This document shows positions 16,651 to 26,900 of a stretch of 52,305 nucleotides of DNA, piece after piece. A model generated the notes under the pieces. The model did not search any database, had not been told where the DNA came from, and saw nothing but the letters and a program-made list of their open reading frames with translations. The stretch is from an uncultured Lachnospiraceae bacterium (GTDB lineage Bacteria; Bacillota; Clostridia; Lachnospirales; Lachnospiraceae). A program made the position numbers and the translations under genes. The number at the start of each line of letters is the position of its first letter. Positions within the stretch are counted from its first letter, which is position 1. The stretch covers positions 1 to 52,305 of the forward strand of contig CAMWGV010000013.1 of NCBI GenBank assembly GCA_947173945.1, written 5' to 3'.

Positions 16651-18693
16651 TTGAAGAATTTATATATAGCCGAGAAGCCAAGTGTTGCACGGGAATTTGC
16701 AAAGGCACTTGGTGTAAAGGGCGCTGACAGTGCCGGTGCAAGGACAGGGTACATAGAGACGGAAGATTCTGTTATTACATGGTGCGTGGGACATTTGGTG
16801 ACAATGAGTTATCCTGATGCATATAATCCTGAGTTGAAGAGATGGAGTATGGATACGATTCCGTTTATTCCGGAGGATTTTAAATACGAGATAATAAAGC
16901 CCGCCGAGAACCAGTATAATATTGTTAAAAAGCTTCTAAACCGTGAGGATGTGGAATGTATATATGTATGTACCGACTCCGGACGTGAAGGAGAATATAT
17001 ATACAGATTGGTTGACAAAATGGCACAGGTAGATGAGAAAAAATCCAAGAAACGGGTGTGGATTGACTCTCAGACTGAAGAAGAAATATTAAGGGGAATA
17101 AAAGAGGCAAAAGATTTATCCTGCTATGATAATCTGAGTGATTCTGCATATCTTCGGGCGAAGGAAGATTATCTTATGGGAATTAATTTTTCCAGAGTGC
17201 TCACCCTGAAATATAGCAATACAGTTAAAAATTATTTAAAGTGCGATAAGTGTGTTATTGCGGTTGGACGTGTCATGACATGCGTTCTTGGCATGATTGT
17301 AAAGCGTGAACGTGAAATAAGGGAATTTGTCCCGACACCTTTTTACAGAGTAATTGCTTCCATGGATGGAATAGAAGCAGAGTGGAAAGCAGTGGAGGGA
17401 AGCAGCTATTTTGAGTCACCATTGCTTTATAAGGAAAATGGCTTTAAGAAAGAAGAGTCTGCAAATGAGCTTGTACAAAAGCTCACTGTATCTGAACCAT
17501 TAAGGCTTTTTGTTGAGAAAGCAGATAAAAAAACAGAAAAAAAGGCACCGCCGATGCTGTACAATCTTGCGGAACTTCAAAATGACTGTTCGGCAATGTT
17601 TAAGATAAGTCCTACGGATACATTGAATATTGTACAGGAGCTTTATGAAAAAAAACTCGTCACGTATCCGAGAACGGATGCCAGGGTACTTTCTACGGCT
17701 GTGTCAAAGGAAATATATAAAAATATAGGTGGACTGAAAAAATATGCGCCCCTTGCTTCGTTTGCAGAAAATATAATGAATCAGGGCGGATACAAGGGCA
17801 TAGCAAAGTCAAAATATGTAAATGACAAACAGATTACGGATCATTATGCCATAATTCCTACAGGGCAGGGCTTTGGTGCATTAGGAAGCCTGTCAGAAAC
17901 TGCAAAGAAAGTATATGACATAATTGCGAGACGTTTTTTAAGTATATTTTATCCTGCTGCACAATACGAGAAGCTTTCGCTTACACTCACAAGACCTATA
18001 ACGGAAGAAAAGGATATAAGGCCTGAGCATTTTTTTGCAAACTTCAAGCGACTTGTGTCACCGGGATATCTTCAGATAGCAGCATCAGGAAAAAAGGAAA
18101 CGGAAGAGAAGCTTACTCCTGAAATGCTTGAAATGCTGAATGGACTTAAGAAAGGGCAGTACATAGCCGTAAAGGAATTTAACATCAAGGAGGGTGAGAC
18201 TACACCGCCTAAACGATATTCTTCCGGAACGCTTATACTTGCCATGGAAAATGCAGGACAGCTTATAGAGGATGAAGAGCTTAGAAGTCAGATCAAGGGT
18301 AGTGGAATTGGCACAAGTGCAACACGTGACAGTATAATTACAAAGCTTGTAACAAATAAATATATCAATCTGAACAAAAAAACACAGATTGTAACGCCAA
18401 CATTTATGGGTGAAATAATATATGATGTTGTGTATTACTCAATTAATAGTCTGCTTCGTGCGGAAATGACAGCGAGCTGGGAAAAGGGTCTTACAGGTGT
18501 TGCTGACGGGACGATAACAAAGGAGGAGTACACTGACAAAATGAACAGCTTTGTGGCTAGTAACACAGAGCTTGTTAAGCGTCTTGATAATCAGTACAAA
18601 ATCACGGGAGTCTTTGATTTGTCTAAGCCCTATTACGATGACAATAAGAAGGCTAAGCCAAAAAAGAAAACAGTGCAAAAGACATCAAAATAA
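16651..18693 (+). CDS. topB: DNA topoisomerase III (type IA), TTG start
   Basis: The enzyme passes single DNA strands to relax or unlink DNA. In the 680-residue form the N-terminal Toprim begins at once (L-Y-I-A-E-K-P-S-V-A), with acidic residues in C-T-D-S-G-R-E-G-E (D109, E114) and the active tyrosine Y339 in V-T-Y-P-R-T-D-A-R. The C-terminus is a Lys-rich tail with no zinc ribbons, as in TopB. The start is placed at TTG 16651 because AAGGAG at 16636-16641 is correctly spaced and the conserved fold starts two residues later. An ATG at 16597 would add 18 unconserved residues and lacks a ribosome site. Confidence 0.9.
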   Translation: MKNLYIAEKPSVAREFAKALGVKGADSAGARTGYIETEDSVITWCVGHLVTMSYPDAYNPELKRWSMDTIPFIPEDFKYEIIKPAENQYNIVKKLLNREDVECIYVCTDSGREGEYIYRLVDKMAQVDEKKSKKRVWIDSQTEEEILRGIKEAKDLSCYDNLSDSAYLRAKEDYLMGINFSRVLTLKYSNTVKNYLKCDKCVIAVGRVMTCVLGMIVKREREIREFVPTPFYRVIASMDGIEAEWKAVEGSSYFESPLLYKENGFKKEESANELVQKLTVSEPLRLFVEKADKKTEKKAPPMLYNLAELQNDCSAMFKISPTDTLNIVQELYEKKLVTYPRTDARVLSTAVSKEIYKNIGGLKKYAPLASFAENIMNQGGYKGIAKSKYVNDKQITDHYAIIPTGQGFGALGSLSETAKKVYDIIARRFLSIFYPAAQYEKLSLTLTRPITEEKDIRPEHFFANFKRLVSPGYLQIAASGKKETEEKLTPEMLEMLNGLKKGQYIAVKEFNIKEGETTPPKRYSSGTLILAMENAGQLIEDEELRSQIKGSGIGTSATRDSIITKLVTNKYINLNKKTQIVTPTFMGEIIYDVVYYSINSLLRAEMTASWEKGLTGVADGTITKEEYTDKMNSFVASNTELVKRLDNQYKITGVFDLSKPYYDDNKKAKPKKKTVQKTSK

Positions 18694-18713
18694 AGGAATG
18701 ATATGGAGGCAGA

Positions 18714-19406
18714 ATGAAAGATATAATATCAGAAATTACAATAAAAAATATGTATAGTCTTGAACATACAATGGCGGGCAGATTTCTTGAGGCGCTTACC
18801 TATCCGTGGGAGGCACTTCCAAACATAAAGAATTATATACTGGAAATAGGTAAAACGCTTGACAAAGATGAGTATGAAGAAATTTCACCTGATGTCTGGG
18901 TACACAAAACTGCAAATGTATTTGAGTCAGCTTATATTGCAGGTCCGTCAATTATAGGACCTGAGACAGAGGTAAGGCAATGTGCATTTATAAGAGGAAA
19001 TGCACTTGTGGGAGCCGGCTGTGTAGTAGGAAATTCTACGGAGCTTAAGAATGTAATCATATTCGATAATGTACAGGTGCCACATTATAACTATGTGGGT
19101 GATTCCCTGCTTGGCTATAAATCCCATATGGGAGCAGGCTCTATTACATCGAACGTAAAGAGTGATAAAACACTTGTGCATGTTAAGGGAAAAAATTCAG
19201 AGGGAATGTTTGATATAGATACCGGATTGAAAAAGTTTGGGGCAATGCTTGGGGATTGTGTCGAGGTAGGATGTAACAGTGTTTTAAATCCGGGAAGTGT
19301 AATTGGAAGCAACACAAATATTTATCCTCTTTCTCCGGTAAGAGGTTATGTACCGGCAGACAGCATATACAAGACCGGCGGCGTGATAGCAGCCAAGTCA
19401 CAGTAG
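18714..19406 (+). CDS. Left-handed beta-helix (hexapeptide-repeat) protein, nucleotidyl/acyltransferase-like
   Basis: The 230-residue protein has an N-terminal helical ~55 residues, then hexapeptide turns: V-W-V-H-K-T-A-N-V, A-Y-I-A-G-P-S-I-I, A-F-I-R-G-N-A-L-V and G-C-V-V-G-N-S. The motif S-H-M-G-A-G-S-I-T-S-N-V-K-S-D resembles the acetyltransferase half of GlmU-like proteins. The pyrophosphorylase half of GlmU is absent. It may acetylate or bind a UDP-sugar, but substrate residues cannot be assigned. It lies 20 bases after topB with a GGAGG site and probably ends that operon. Confidence 0.78.
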   Translation: MKDIISEITIKNMYSLEHTMAGRFLEALTYPWEALPNIKNYILEIGKTLDKDEYEEISPDVWVHKTANVFESAYIAGPSIIGPETEVRQCAFIRGNALVGAGCVVGNSTELKNVIIFDNVQVPHYNYVGDSLLGYKSHMGAGSITSNVKSDKTLVHVKGKNSEGMFDIDTGLKKFGAMLGDCVEVGCNSVLNPGSVIGSNTNIYPLSPVRGYVPADSIYKTGGVIAAKSQ

Positions 19407-19424
19407 GGCTACGCAGGTAGCCCT
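19405..19424. terminator. Hairpin between convergent genes, possible terminator
   Basis: AGGGCTAC and GTAGCCCT form an 8-bp perfect stem with a GCAG loop, starting inside the stop codon of the beta-helix gene. No T run follows on either strand, so intrinsic termination is weakly supported; it could block 3' exonucleases instead. Confidence 0.4.
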
Positions 19425-19432
19425 AAAGAAAC

Positions 19433-19879
19433 TTACTTTACTTCGGCTGAAATAAGTGCCTGCTTTACTGCTTCCATAATAATAATGGAGGTATACTGGG
19501 TATCGCTGGAATAGGTTATTTCATCTAACGAGCTGACACTGTTTATCTGAGAGTTTATTTCGTCAAGCGATGGTGTTATAAGTGGATACATTGCAGTAAC
19601 GGTCTCGTCAAGGTTTTTAATATCCACATGAGAGATGGTATCCTTGTCAACGGTGACGCATACCTGAAGTGGGGCACCCCCTAGATTGAGCGATGATGTA
19701 TATATGCCGGGAGCATATGTAGTTGCAGTTTCGGTATTGGTTGTTTCTTCTTTCTGCTTATCGTTCGGGCTAAACATGTAAAAAAGCAGAAGTACAAGAA
19801 GTACGCCAAGAATAATAAATATACCGGTGTAAATCAGCTCTTTTGACTTAAGGACCACTATTTTGGTATTAGAAGACAT
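19433..19879 (-). CDS. Membrane-anchored FMN-bind-like protein
   Basis: The 148-residue protein has one N-terminal membrane helix (about 18-37), a Thr/Glu-rich linker and an outer domain with the beta pattern of FMN-bind (RnfG/NqrC-like) domains: G-I-Y-T-S-S, V-C-V-T-V-D-K-D-T-I-S-H-V and a C-terminal Y-T-S-I-I-I-M-E-A-V-K-Q-A-L. The S-G-A-T flavin-attachment motif is replaced by D-T-Q-Y-T, so covalent FMN is unlikely. The start at 19879 is chosen for its GGGGAG site; a longer frame would enter the preceding gene. It follows the PRTase-like gene by 71 bases and may share its promoter. Confidence 0.55.
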   Translation of the reverse strand: MSSNTKIVVLKSKELIYTGIFIILGVLLVLLLFYMFSPNDKQKEETTNTETATTYAPGIYTSSLNLGGAPLQVCVTVDKDTISHVDIKNLDETVTAMYPLITPSLDEINSQINSVSSLDEITYSSDTQYTSIIIMEAVKQALISAEVK

Positions 19880-19950
19880 AATAAAACTCCCCATTAAGAT
19901 TATTATTAAATATATTCTCAATGAGGAGCTTTTATGCTTATATATCGTAT

Positions 19951-20598
19951 TTAAAATTTTGCATAGCCAAAGCTGTTGACAATAGCATTGATTGACTGGT
20001 TGCCCTTGCATAGAGGACATTCGGATGCATGATAAGTAGCATAATCAGGTATATCTGCACTGGTGAAAATGGTGTTTATCTTCTGACCGTAAATTTCATC
20101 TGCCGCTGAGAAAATAGATGAAACACCTGCAATACGTCCGCCATAGTATTCTAAACATTCGAGTGCTGTCCTTACGGTTTTTCCGGTAGTAGCGGTTGCC
20201 AGAAGAACGAGTATATTTTTGTCCTTAATCATTGGCATGTAATTTTCTCTAAAGATTAACTGACCGACTGAGTTTTGTTCCGGCATAATTATGTAAACTG
20301 ATTTGTGCAGATTGGCAGATAGGATACCTGCACTTGTAAGCTCATCAGCAAGGTATGCACCAATGATGTCTGTACCATCAAGGCAAATGATTGTATCTAT
20401 AAGTGTGCTTGTCACGTACTCTTGTACAAGAGCCTTTGCGGCAGCCTTTGCTTCATTTCTTCTTGTCTTTAGGGTGGTCATATCTATGTAGTAGTTGATA
20501 TGTGATGATGAAGTAACAAAATGTCCCGGTGTAACCTGCAATGCAATCAGGTTGTTGTAACGGGAATAAATATTAAGATAATTATTAGAATTATTCAT
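19951..20598 (-). CDS. Phosphoribosyltransferase, orotate-PRTase-like
   Basis: The 215-residue protein has a type I PRTase fold. The PRPP loop appears as I-L-V-L-L-A-T-A-T-T-G-K-T-V-R-T-A-L; the usual two acidic residues before T-T-G-K-T are missing (A-T instead of D-D/D-E). An N-terminal flexible region and a dimer loop (F-R-E-N-Y) resemble PyrE. The C-terminus carries C-P-L-C, which is uncommon in PyrE. No pyrimidine genes are adjacent. It may be a purine/pyrimidine salvage enzyme or a regulatory PRTase. GGGGG precedes the ATG, and a strong promoter lies at 20631-20659. Confidence 0.7.
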   Translation of the reverse strand: MNNSNNYLNIYSRYNNLIALQVTPGHFVTSSSHINYYIDMTTLKTRRNEAKAAAKALVQEYVTSTLIDTIICLDGTDIIGAYLADELTSAGILSANLHKSVYIIMPEQNSVGQLIFRENYMPMIKDKNILVLLATATTGKTVRTALECLEYYGGRIAGVSSIFSAADEIYGQKINTIFTSADIPDYATYHASECPLCKGNQSINAIVNSFGYAKF

Positions 20599-20630
20599 AG
20601 TGTCCCCCTTTATAATAATTATTATGGATT

Positions 20631-20659
20631 ATTATACAATTTTAACGGACTTATGGCAA
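20631..20659 (-). promoter_or_regulatory. Sigma-A-type promoter for the PRTase-like gene
   Basis: On the reverse strand TTGCCA (20659-20654), a 17-base spacer and a perfect TATAAT (20636-20631) give a leader of about 26 bases to the ATG at 20598. It lies in the 80-base divergent gap with addB. Confidence 0.75.
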
Positions 20660-20678
20660 GAAAAAACGGAGGATAAAT

Positions 20679-23600
20679 ATGTCTGTACAGTTTGTGCTTG
20701 GAACATCAGGTTCTGGGAAATCGACATATATATACAATAAAATAATTGAGGAGTCAATGGCAACCCCCAATGTTAATTACATACTTCTTGTACCTGAGCA
20801 GTATTCTATGATACTTCAGAGAAAAATGGTTGAGCTTCACCCGGCCGGGGGAACTATGAATATAGATGTTATAGGCTTTAACCGACTTGCCTACAGGGTG
20901 TTTGACGAGCTGGGAACAAAGAACAGCAAGGTTCTTGAGGATTTCGGTAAAAGTATGCTTATAAGGCAAGTGGCAGGAAGTATAAAGGATGACCTTCAGA
21001 TATACGGAATATCGCTTGATAAGCCGGGTTTTATTGATGAGGTAAAGTCTCTTATGTCAGAGCTTTATCAGTATGATATGGCAGGAAATAAAATAAATGA
21101 AATTATAGCTAAGCTGGGTGATGAGGACAACGGGACATCCTTGCTCAAAAAAAAGCTTATGGATATGTCATTGATTTATGATGCATTTGCTAAAAGAATT
21201 GGTGACGAATACATAGTGGCAGAGGAGATAACAGAGCTTTTAGTCAGCTGCATTCCATCATCAGAGCTCATAAAAAAAAGTGTTATTGTTATGGATGGCT
21301 TTACAGGCTTTACGCCTATTCAGCTTTCTGTTATTGAGCAGCTTATGATTCATTCCATGAAGATATATTCTGTTTTGACAATAGACAGGGAAAATTACGA
21401 AAAGGAAACGATAGGTGAGCATGAGCTGTTCTATCTCACAAGTAAGACAATAAAGAGTGTTTGTGACAGGGCAAAAGCAAATAACATCCCTGTTATGGAC
21501 CATATATTTGTTGAGGAAAACACACGTAAGGAAAGCAGTGAGCTTGCATGGCTTGAAGCGAACCTGTTCCGGTATCCATATAAAAAATATGAGTGTAATG
21601 TTGAAAACATATCAATCACACATTATGAAAACATGAGAGAGGAAATTGCGGCAACCGCATCGATTATAAGAAGTCTTGTCAGAAGTGAAGGCTACAGATA
21701 TAAGGATTTTGCCATTGTTACGGGAGCACTTACGCAGGCGGAAGGTCTTGTTAATCAGCTTATGCCCAAGTATGATATACCATACTTTCTTGATTACAGC
21801 ATGCCTGTAAAAAACAATCCCTTTATAGATGGGTTATGTCATGCAATACGATGTATCAGTGAGAGCTTTTCCTATGACAGTATATTTGCATTTTTAAAAT
21901 CAGGAGCAGTCAATGAACTCGATGACATGGATATAGAGCTTATGGAAAACTATGTGCTTGCCAAAGGAATAAAGGGACTTTGGATGTGGCAGAAAAAATG
22001 GATAGAGGAGCTTGACAACGCAAGGGAGTATGTCTTAGAGCTGTTTCAGCCATTTATGGAAAACGGTAAACTTGTCAAAACTGCAAAGATATCTGATTTT
22101 GTAAAGGCAGTTTTGCAATTTATGACAAACCTGGATTATGAAAAAAGAATAGGTGATGCGGCAGACCGATATGACGAAGCGGGAAGCCATGAATTGGCAA
22201 AGCTCTATGAGCAGCTTTATGGAAAAATTACGGAAATACTTGATAAAATGCTCCAGATAATGCCGGATGAAACCGCGCCAATCGATGAGTTTTATGAGCT
22301 GTTTGAGCTGGGGCTTAAGGATGTGAAAATGGGTATCATTCCGTCAACGCTTGATATGGTTATTGTGGGAGATATAACCAGAACCAGACTTGATAGTATC
22401 AAGGTGCTTTTTATGCTTGACGTAAATGATGGTATTATCCCGTCCAAGGGAAATCCGGCACAGATAATAAGTGACAGGGATAAAGAAAAGCTGTCGCTTT
22501 TAGGATATGAGCTTGCACCTACAGATAAAATAAATGCATACATTGAACAGTTTTATCTATATACGGGTATGACGAAGCCAAGGGACAGGCTGTACATTTC
22601 TTATGTGAGGACAAATTCAGATAATGAGGCTATGCGTCCGTCTTACATGATAGAGAGAATATGTAACATTTTCCCTAAGCTAACGGTGAATGATGGAAAG
22701 AGCATTGCCAGTGTCGTAACTACGAAGGAAGCATCCGTAGAAATATTGATTACATTCCTGAAAAGACTTATGGATGGGCATAAGGAAAGCTTAAATGAAC
22801 TAAACAGTCTTTACAGGTTATACAGAGATATGGGCGAGACGGAACTGCTTGACACTGTGAAAAAAGGGATTGAGTATAGTAACGTTCCGTACAACCTTAA
22901 AAAGGATGTTTATGGTCTTATAAAGCTTAAGCTTGCAACGCAGTCCGTATCACGTCTCGAACAATACGCAGGATGTGCCTATAGCTATTTCCTGAAGTAT
23001 ATAGCAGGTCTCAAGGAAAGACAGATAAAAGAGCTTGACAATATAAGCATCGGAAATGTGTTGCATAGCGCTATGGAGCGTCTTTACAGGCATGTACACG
23101 ATAATATGGGAAATGACTGGGAGGGGCTTGCAAAGGATAAGAGAGACAAGCTTGTGGAATCATTCGTGGGAAATGCATTTGACACAGAATTTGAGGACAG
23201 TGACGGGAGAGTAAAATATTTGAGAAATGTTTTGGTGCGTATCGGGCAAAGAACCGCAGAAATGTTAAAAAATATAACATGTAGGGATATGCTTAAGCCG
23301 GAATATTTTGAATACAAATTTGAACGTCGTCTTGAACATGAAAATAATGCGCCTGTAACTCTTAAGGGTGTTGTTGACAGGGGAGATATATATTATGACA
23401 GAGAGCAGAATCTTGTTAAGCTCAGAATCATAGACTACAAGTCAGGAAATTATGACTTCAAAATAAACGAGCTTTACGAGGGCCTTCAGCTTCAGCTTGC
23501 CGTATATATGAATGTTATGGTCGAGCTTGTGAAAGAACAGTATGGCAGAGGTGCAAGTGATGGCCTAAGGATAATTCCAGAGGGAATGTACTATTATCAG

Positions 23601-23963
23601 TTTAAAGATCCGTATGTAGATGCTGATGATGAAAATAAGGCTTTGGCAGAAAGGGAAAAGAAACTTGTTCTGAAAGGACTTAACAACGAAGGCGGAACGG
23701 TAAATAATATTGCACATTTTGCCATGAAAAAAGCAGGAGAGCTGGCAGATAAAATACTTGAGGGTGATATAAGTAAAAATCCTGTTATAAACAAGGGAAA
23801 GGCGGCATGCGAATATTGTCCATACAAATCGGTTTGCAGATTTGATGACAGGTATGGTGGAAATGAATACAGGCATCTTAGGTATGGAAGCAGTGACAGG
23901 GAGCTTGTATATAATAAAATCGTGGAAGAGCTTGGAGGAAAAACGGATGGCTTGGACGGATGA
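20679..23963 (+). CDS. addB: ATP-dependent helicase/nuclease subunit B
   Basis: The 1094-residue subunit works with AddA (RecBCD equivalent of Firmicutes) to resect double-strand breaks for RecA loading. It shows the N-terminal Walker A G-T-S-G-S-G-K-S-T (8-16), a RecB-family nuclease motif with D919-Y920-K921, and the four cysteines expected to bind a 4Fe-4S cluster: C766 in Y-A-G-C-A-Y-S-Y and C1044, C1047, C1053 near the C-terminus. The length fits the family. GGAGG precedes the start. It overlaps addA by 17 bases. Confidence 0.96.
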   Translation: MSVQFVLGTSGSGKSTYIYNKIIEESMATPNVNYILLVPEQYSMILQRKMVELHPAGGTMNIDVIGFNRLAYRVFDELGTKNSKVLEDFGKSMLIRQVAGSIKDDLQIYGISLDKPGFIDEVKSLMSELYQYDMAGNKINEIIAKLGDEDNGTSLLKKKLMDMSLIYDAFAKRIGDEYIVAEEITELLVSCIPSSELIKKSVIVMDGFTGFTPIQLSVIEQLMIHSMKIYSVLTIDRENYEKETIGEHELFYLTSKTIKSVCDRAKANNIPVMDHIFVEENTRKESSELAWLEANLFRYPYKKYECNVENISITHYENMREEIAATASIIRSLVRSEGYRYKDFAIVTGALTQAEGLVNQLMPKYDIPYFLDYSMPVKNNPFIDGLCHAIRCISESFSYDSIFAFLKSGAVNELDDMDIELMENYVLAKGIKGLWMWQKKWIEELDNAREYVLELFQPFMENGKLVKTAKISDFVKAVLQFMTNLDYEKRIGDAADRYDEAGSHELAKLYEQLYGKITEILDKMLQIMPDETAPIDEFYELFELGLKDVKMGIIPSTLDMVIVGDITRTRLDSIKVLFMLDVNDGIIPSKGNPAQIISDRDKEKLSLLGYELAPTDKINAYIEQFYLYTGMTKPRDRLYISYVRTNSDNEAMRPSYMIERICNIFPKLTVNDGKSIASVVTTKEASVEILITFLKRLMDGHKESLNELNSLYRLYRDMGETELLDTVKKGIEYSNVPYNLKKDVYGLIKLKLATQSVSRLEQYAGCAYSYFLKYIAGLKERQIKELDNISIGNVLHSAMERLYRHVHDNMGNDWEGLAKDKRDKLVESFVGNAFDTEFEDSDGRVKYLRNVLVRIGQRTAEMLKNITCRDMLKPEYFEYKFERRLEHENNAPVTLKGVVDRGDIYYDREQNLVKLRIIDYKSGNYDFKINELYEGLQLQLAVYMNVMVELVKEQYGRGASDGLRIIPEGMYYYQFKDPYVDADDENKALAEREKKLVLKGLNNEGGTVNNIAHFAMKKAGELADKILEGDISKNPVINKGKAACEYCPYKSVCRFDDRYGGNEYRHLRYGSSDRELVYNKIVEELGGKTDGLDG

Positions 23964-26900
23964 ACAACAAAATGCAATAGATGTCAGGGACAAAAATATT
24001 CTTGTGTCGGCAGCAGCAGGTTCGGGAAAAACAGCCGTGCTTGTTGAAAGAATATGTAACAGAATACTGGATGAGTCAAATCCTGTGGATATAGACCGTT
24101 TTCTTGTAGTAACTTTTACAAATGCAGCAGCAGCCCAAATGAGGGACAAAATATCTGCAAGGCTTTGGAGTGAGCTTGAAAAAAGACCTGACAACAGACA
24201 TCTGACAAAACAGCTTGTTCTGATAAACAGGGCAGATATCACTACGATTGACAGCTTTTGTCTGAGAATTGTAAAGGAGTATTTCAGCTTCCTGGATATA
24301 GATTCGGATTTTAGCATAGGCGACAGAGGAATGATTGAGCTTTTAAAGTCGGATGTCATGGATGCGCTTTTTGAAGAAAAATATAATGCGGATTCTGAAG
24401 AATGTTCCGAATTTATAAAGCTTGTGGATTTGTTTGGCGGCGATAAGGATGATGCGGATTTAAGAGAGCAGATTTTGAAAATATATAATATGGCTAGCTC
24501 ATATCCTGACCCAATGAAGTGGCTTCTTTCAGCGGAGCATGCATATGATGTGAGTACCCCGGAGGATTTTGAAAAGCTGGAATGGGTAAGGGAGCTTGTA
24601 AAAATAGCAGAAAAAACCGCATGTGAGGCTATGAGTATGGCACACCATGCAAAAGAGATTGCAGAGGCGAGCGGGGGACCATACAAAAATATTGAAGTTG
24701 TGAAAAATGATTTGGAAACCATAAGCAGACTTTGTGATGCCCACACATATAGAGATATACATGCAGTAGTGAGTGACTTATCATGGACAAGATTAAAAAC
24801 ATGTAAAGGCGATGAATTTGACGAACGCCTTGTTAATAAATTTAAGGAGCTGAGAGAAGGATATAAAGGACGTATAAAGCTGCTTGATATATTTAAAACA
24901 AGTGAGCAGGAGGCAGCTTTGGAGCTTATGGAAATCGGACAATATCTTTCGCCACTTGTTGACTTGGTGCGTCAGTTTTCCATCCGGTTTATGGAGGAGA
25001 AAAAGAAAAGACACACCATGGAATTTTCTGATATTGAGCATTTTGCATATAAGCTTTGCTGTGGAGGGTACGAGGAAAGAGAGGATGCAGATGGATGTAA
25101 GGTAAGATTTGTCGTACCTACAGAAATCGGACGCAGTATTGGAGAACGATACGATGAAATATATATAGACGAGTATCAGGACAGTAACTTTCTTCAGGAG
25201 GATATACTGATGTCCGTTTCAGGAATACATGACGGAACCTATAATGTATTTCTTGTTGGTGACGTAAAACAGAGCATATACAAATTCAGAATGGCAAGAC
25301 CGGATTTGTTTGTTGGTAAGTATGACAGATTTCCTGTTTATCAAAAACATGAGAATATGCCGGAGGTGAAAATTGAGCTTAAAAACAACTTCCGTTCAAG
25401 AGCAGTAGTTCTGAATGCAGTGAATTATTTTTTCTATCAGCTTATGGGGCAGGACCTTGGGGGAATAGCTTATAATGAAGCTGTAGCACTTGTACCGTCA
25501 AAGATATATCCGGCTCCTGAAAAAAATATGGAGATCAGTGATTGTGCGGAGCTTATGGTAGTCGATATGGGAGCTGACGGTGAAAAATCTTCTGACAAGG
25601 ATATGGATGAGGAAAAGGCTGAAAAAAACAAGCTTGAACTTGAGGCAACAATGATAGGAAGGAGAATAAAGGAGCTTGTTTTTAATGATTCGCCTATGTA
25701 TGTCTTTGACGAGGACAAGGAGACATACAGGAGGGCATGTTACCGGGATATAGTAATACTTGTGCGAAGTATATCGGGATATGGAGACATATTGTATAAT
25801 ACATTATCAGAAATGGATATTCCTGTTTACATAGAAGATCCACAGGGATATTTTGATGCATCTGAAATAAGAGTGCTAATGTCCCTGCTTTCTGTTATTG
25901 ATAATTCGAGACAGGATATTCCACTTGCGGCGGTACTTTTGTCTCCGATAGCGGGCTTAAATGAAAATGAACTGGCTGTCATATGCGGTTATGGGGATGA
26001 GGTATTTAAAAATACAACATTACTGTATGATAAGTGTATCTGCTATGCCAAGAATAAGGAGGACGATATAAGCAGCAAGCTTAGTCTGTTTTTTCAGAAA
26101 CTGGATGTGTTAAAGGCAGACAAGATTCACATTTCCATTTCAGAATTGTTGTTAAAAGCCTTAGATATAACCGGATATTACTATTATGCACTTGCAATGC
26201 CTATGGGTGAAAGAAGACGGTCCAATATAAACATGCTGATAGAAAAGGCAAGAAAATTTGAGGATGGAAGCTATAAGGGATTGTTTAATTTTCTTCGTTA
26301 TATTGAGAAGCTTAAAATAAATGAAGTAGATTTTGGTGAGGCAAATACAATAGGAGACGACGAGGATGTAGTCCGGGTTATGACAATGCATAAAAGCAAG
26401 GGACTTGAATTTCCGATTGTGTTTGTAAGTGGGCTTGGCAAACAGTTTAATATGCAGGACATGAGAGATAACATAATCATACACTCTGATTATTATCTGG
26501 CATCAAAGCTCATGTATAGTGATAAGCGTTACAGGAAGAAAACTGTTATAAAAAATGCCATAAGCCTTATTATGAAGCATGAATCCCTTGCTGAGGAAAT
26601 GAGAATACTTTATGTTGCCATGACAAGGGCGAAGGAGAAGCTTATACTTACCGGTACAGTTGCTTCATACGAAGATGTGAAAAGTAAGGTTGGGCACGAC
26701 ATGTCTGTACTTTTGCCATATAGTGTAAGGACCACGGAAAGAACGTTTCTGGGTTGGATTTTGGCCTGTATGGAAAGATATGATATACTGTCAAAAAAAC
26801 CGGCATATGAGTCAAAAATAAATACCCGTATTGTAAAGACGGATGAGCTTATTGGAAACTGTGTGGGTGAAGAGGCTGTTAAGAATATAAATATAGACAA

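Noticed and set aside
23565-24746. Long reverse-strand open frame (393 codons) opposite addB/addA
   Set aside because: It is the antisense shadow of two well-supported genes; its protein is Ser/Phe-rich without motifs and has no ribosome site.
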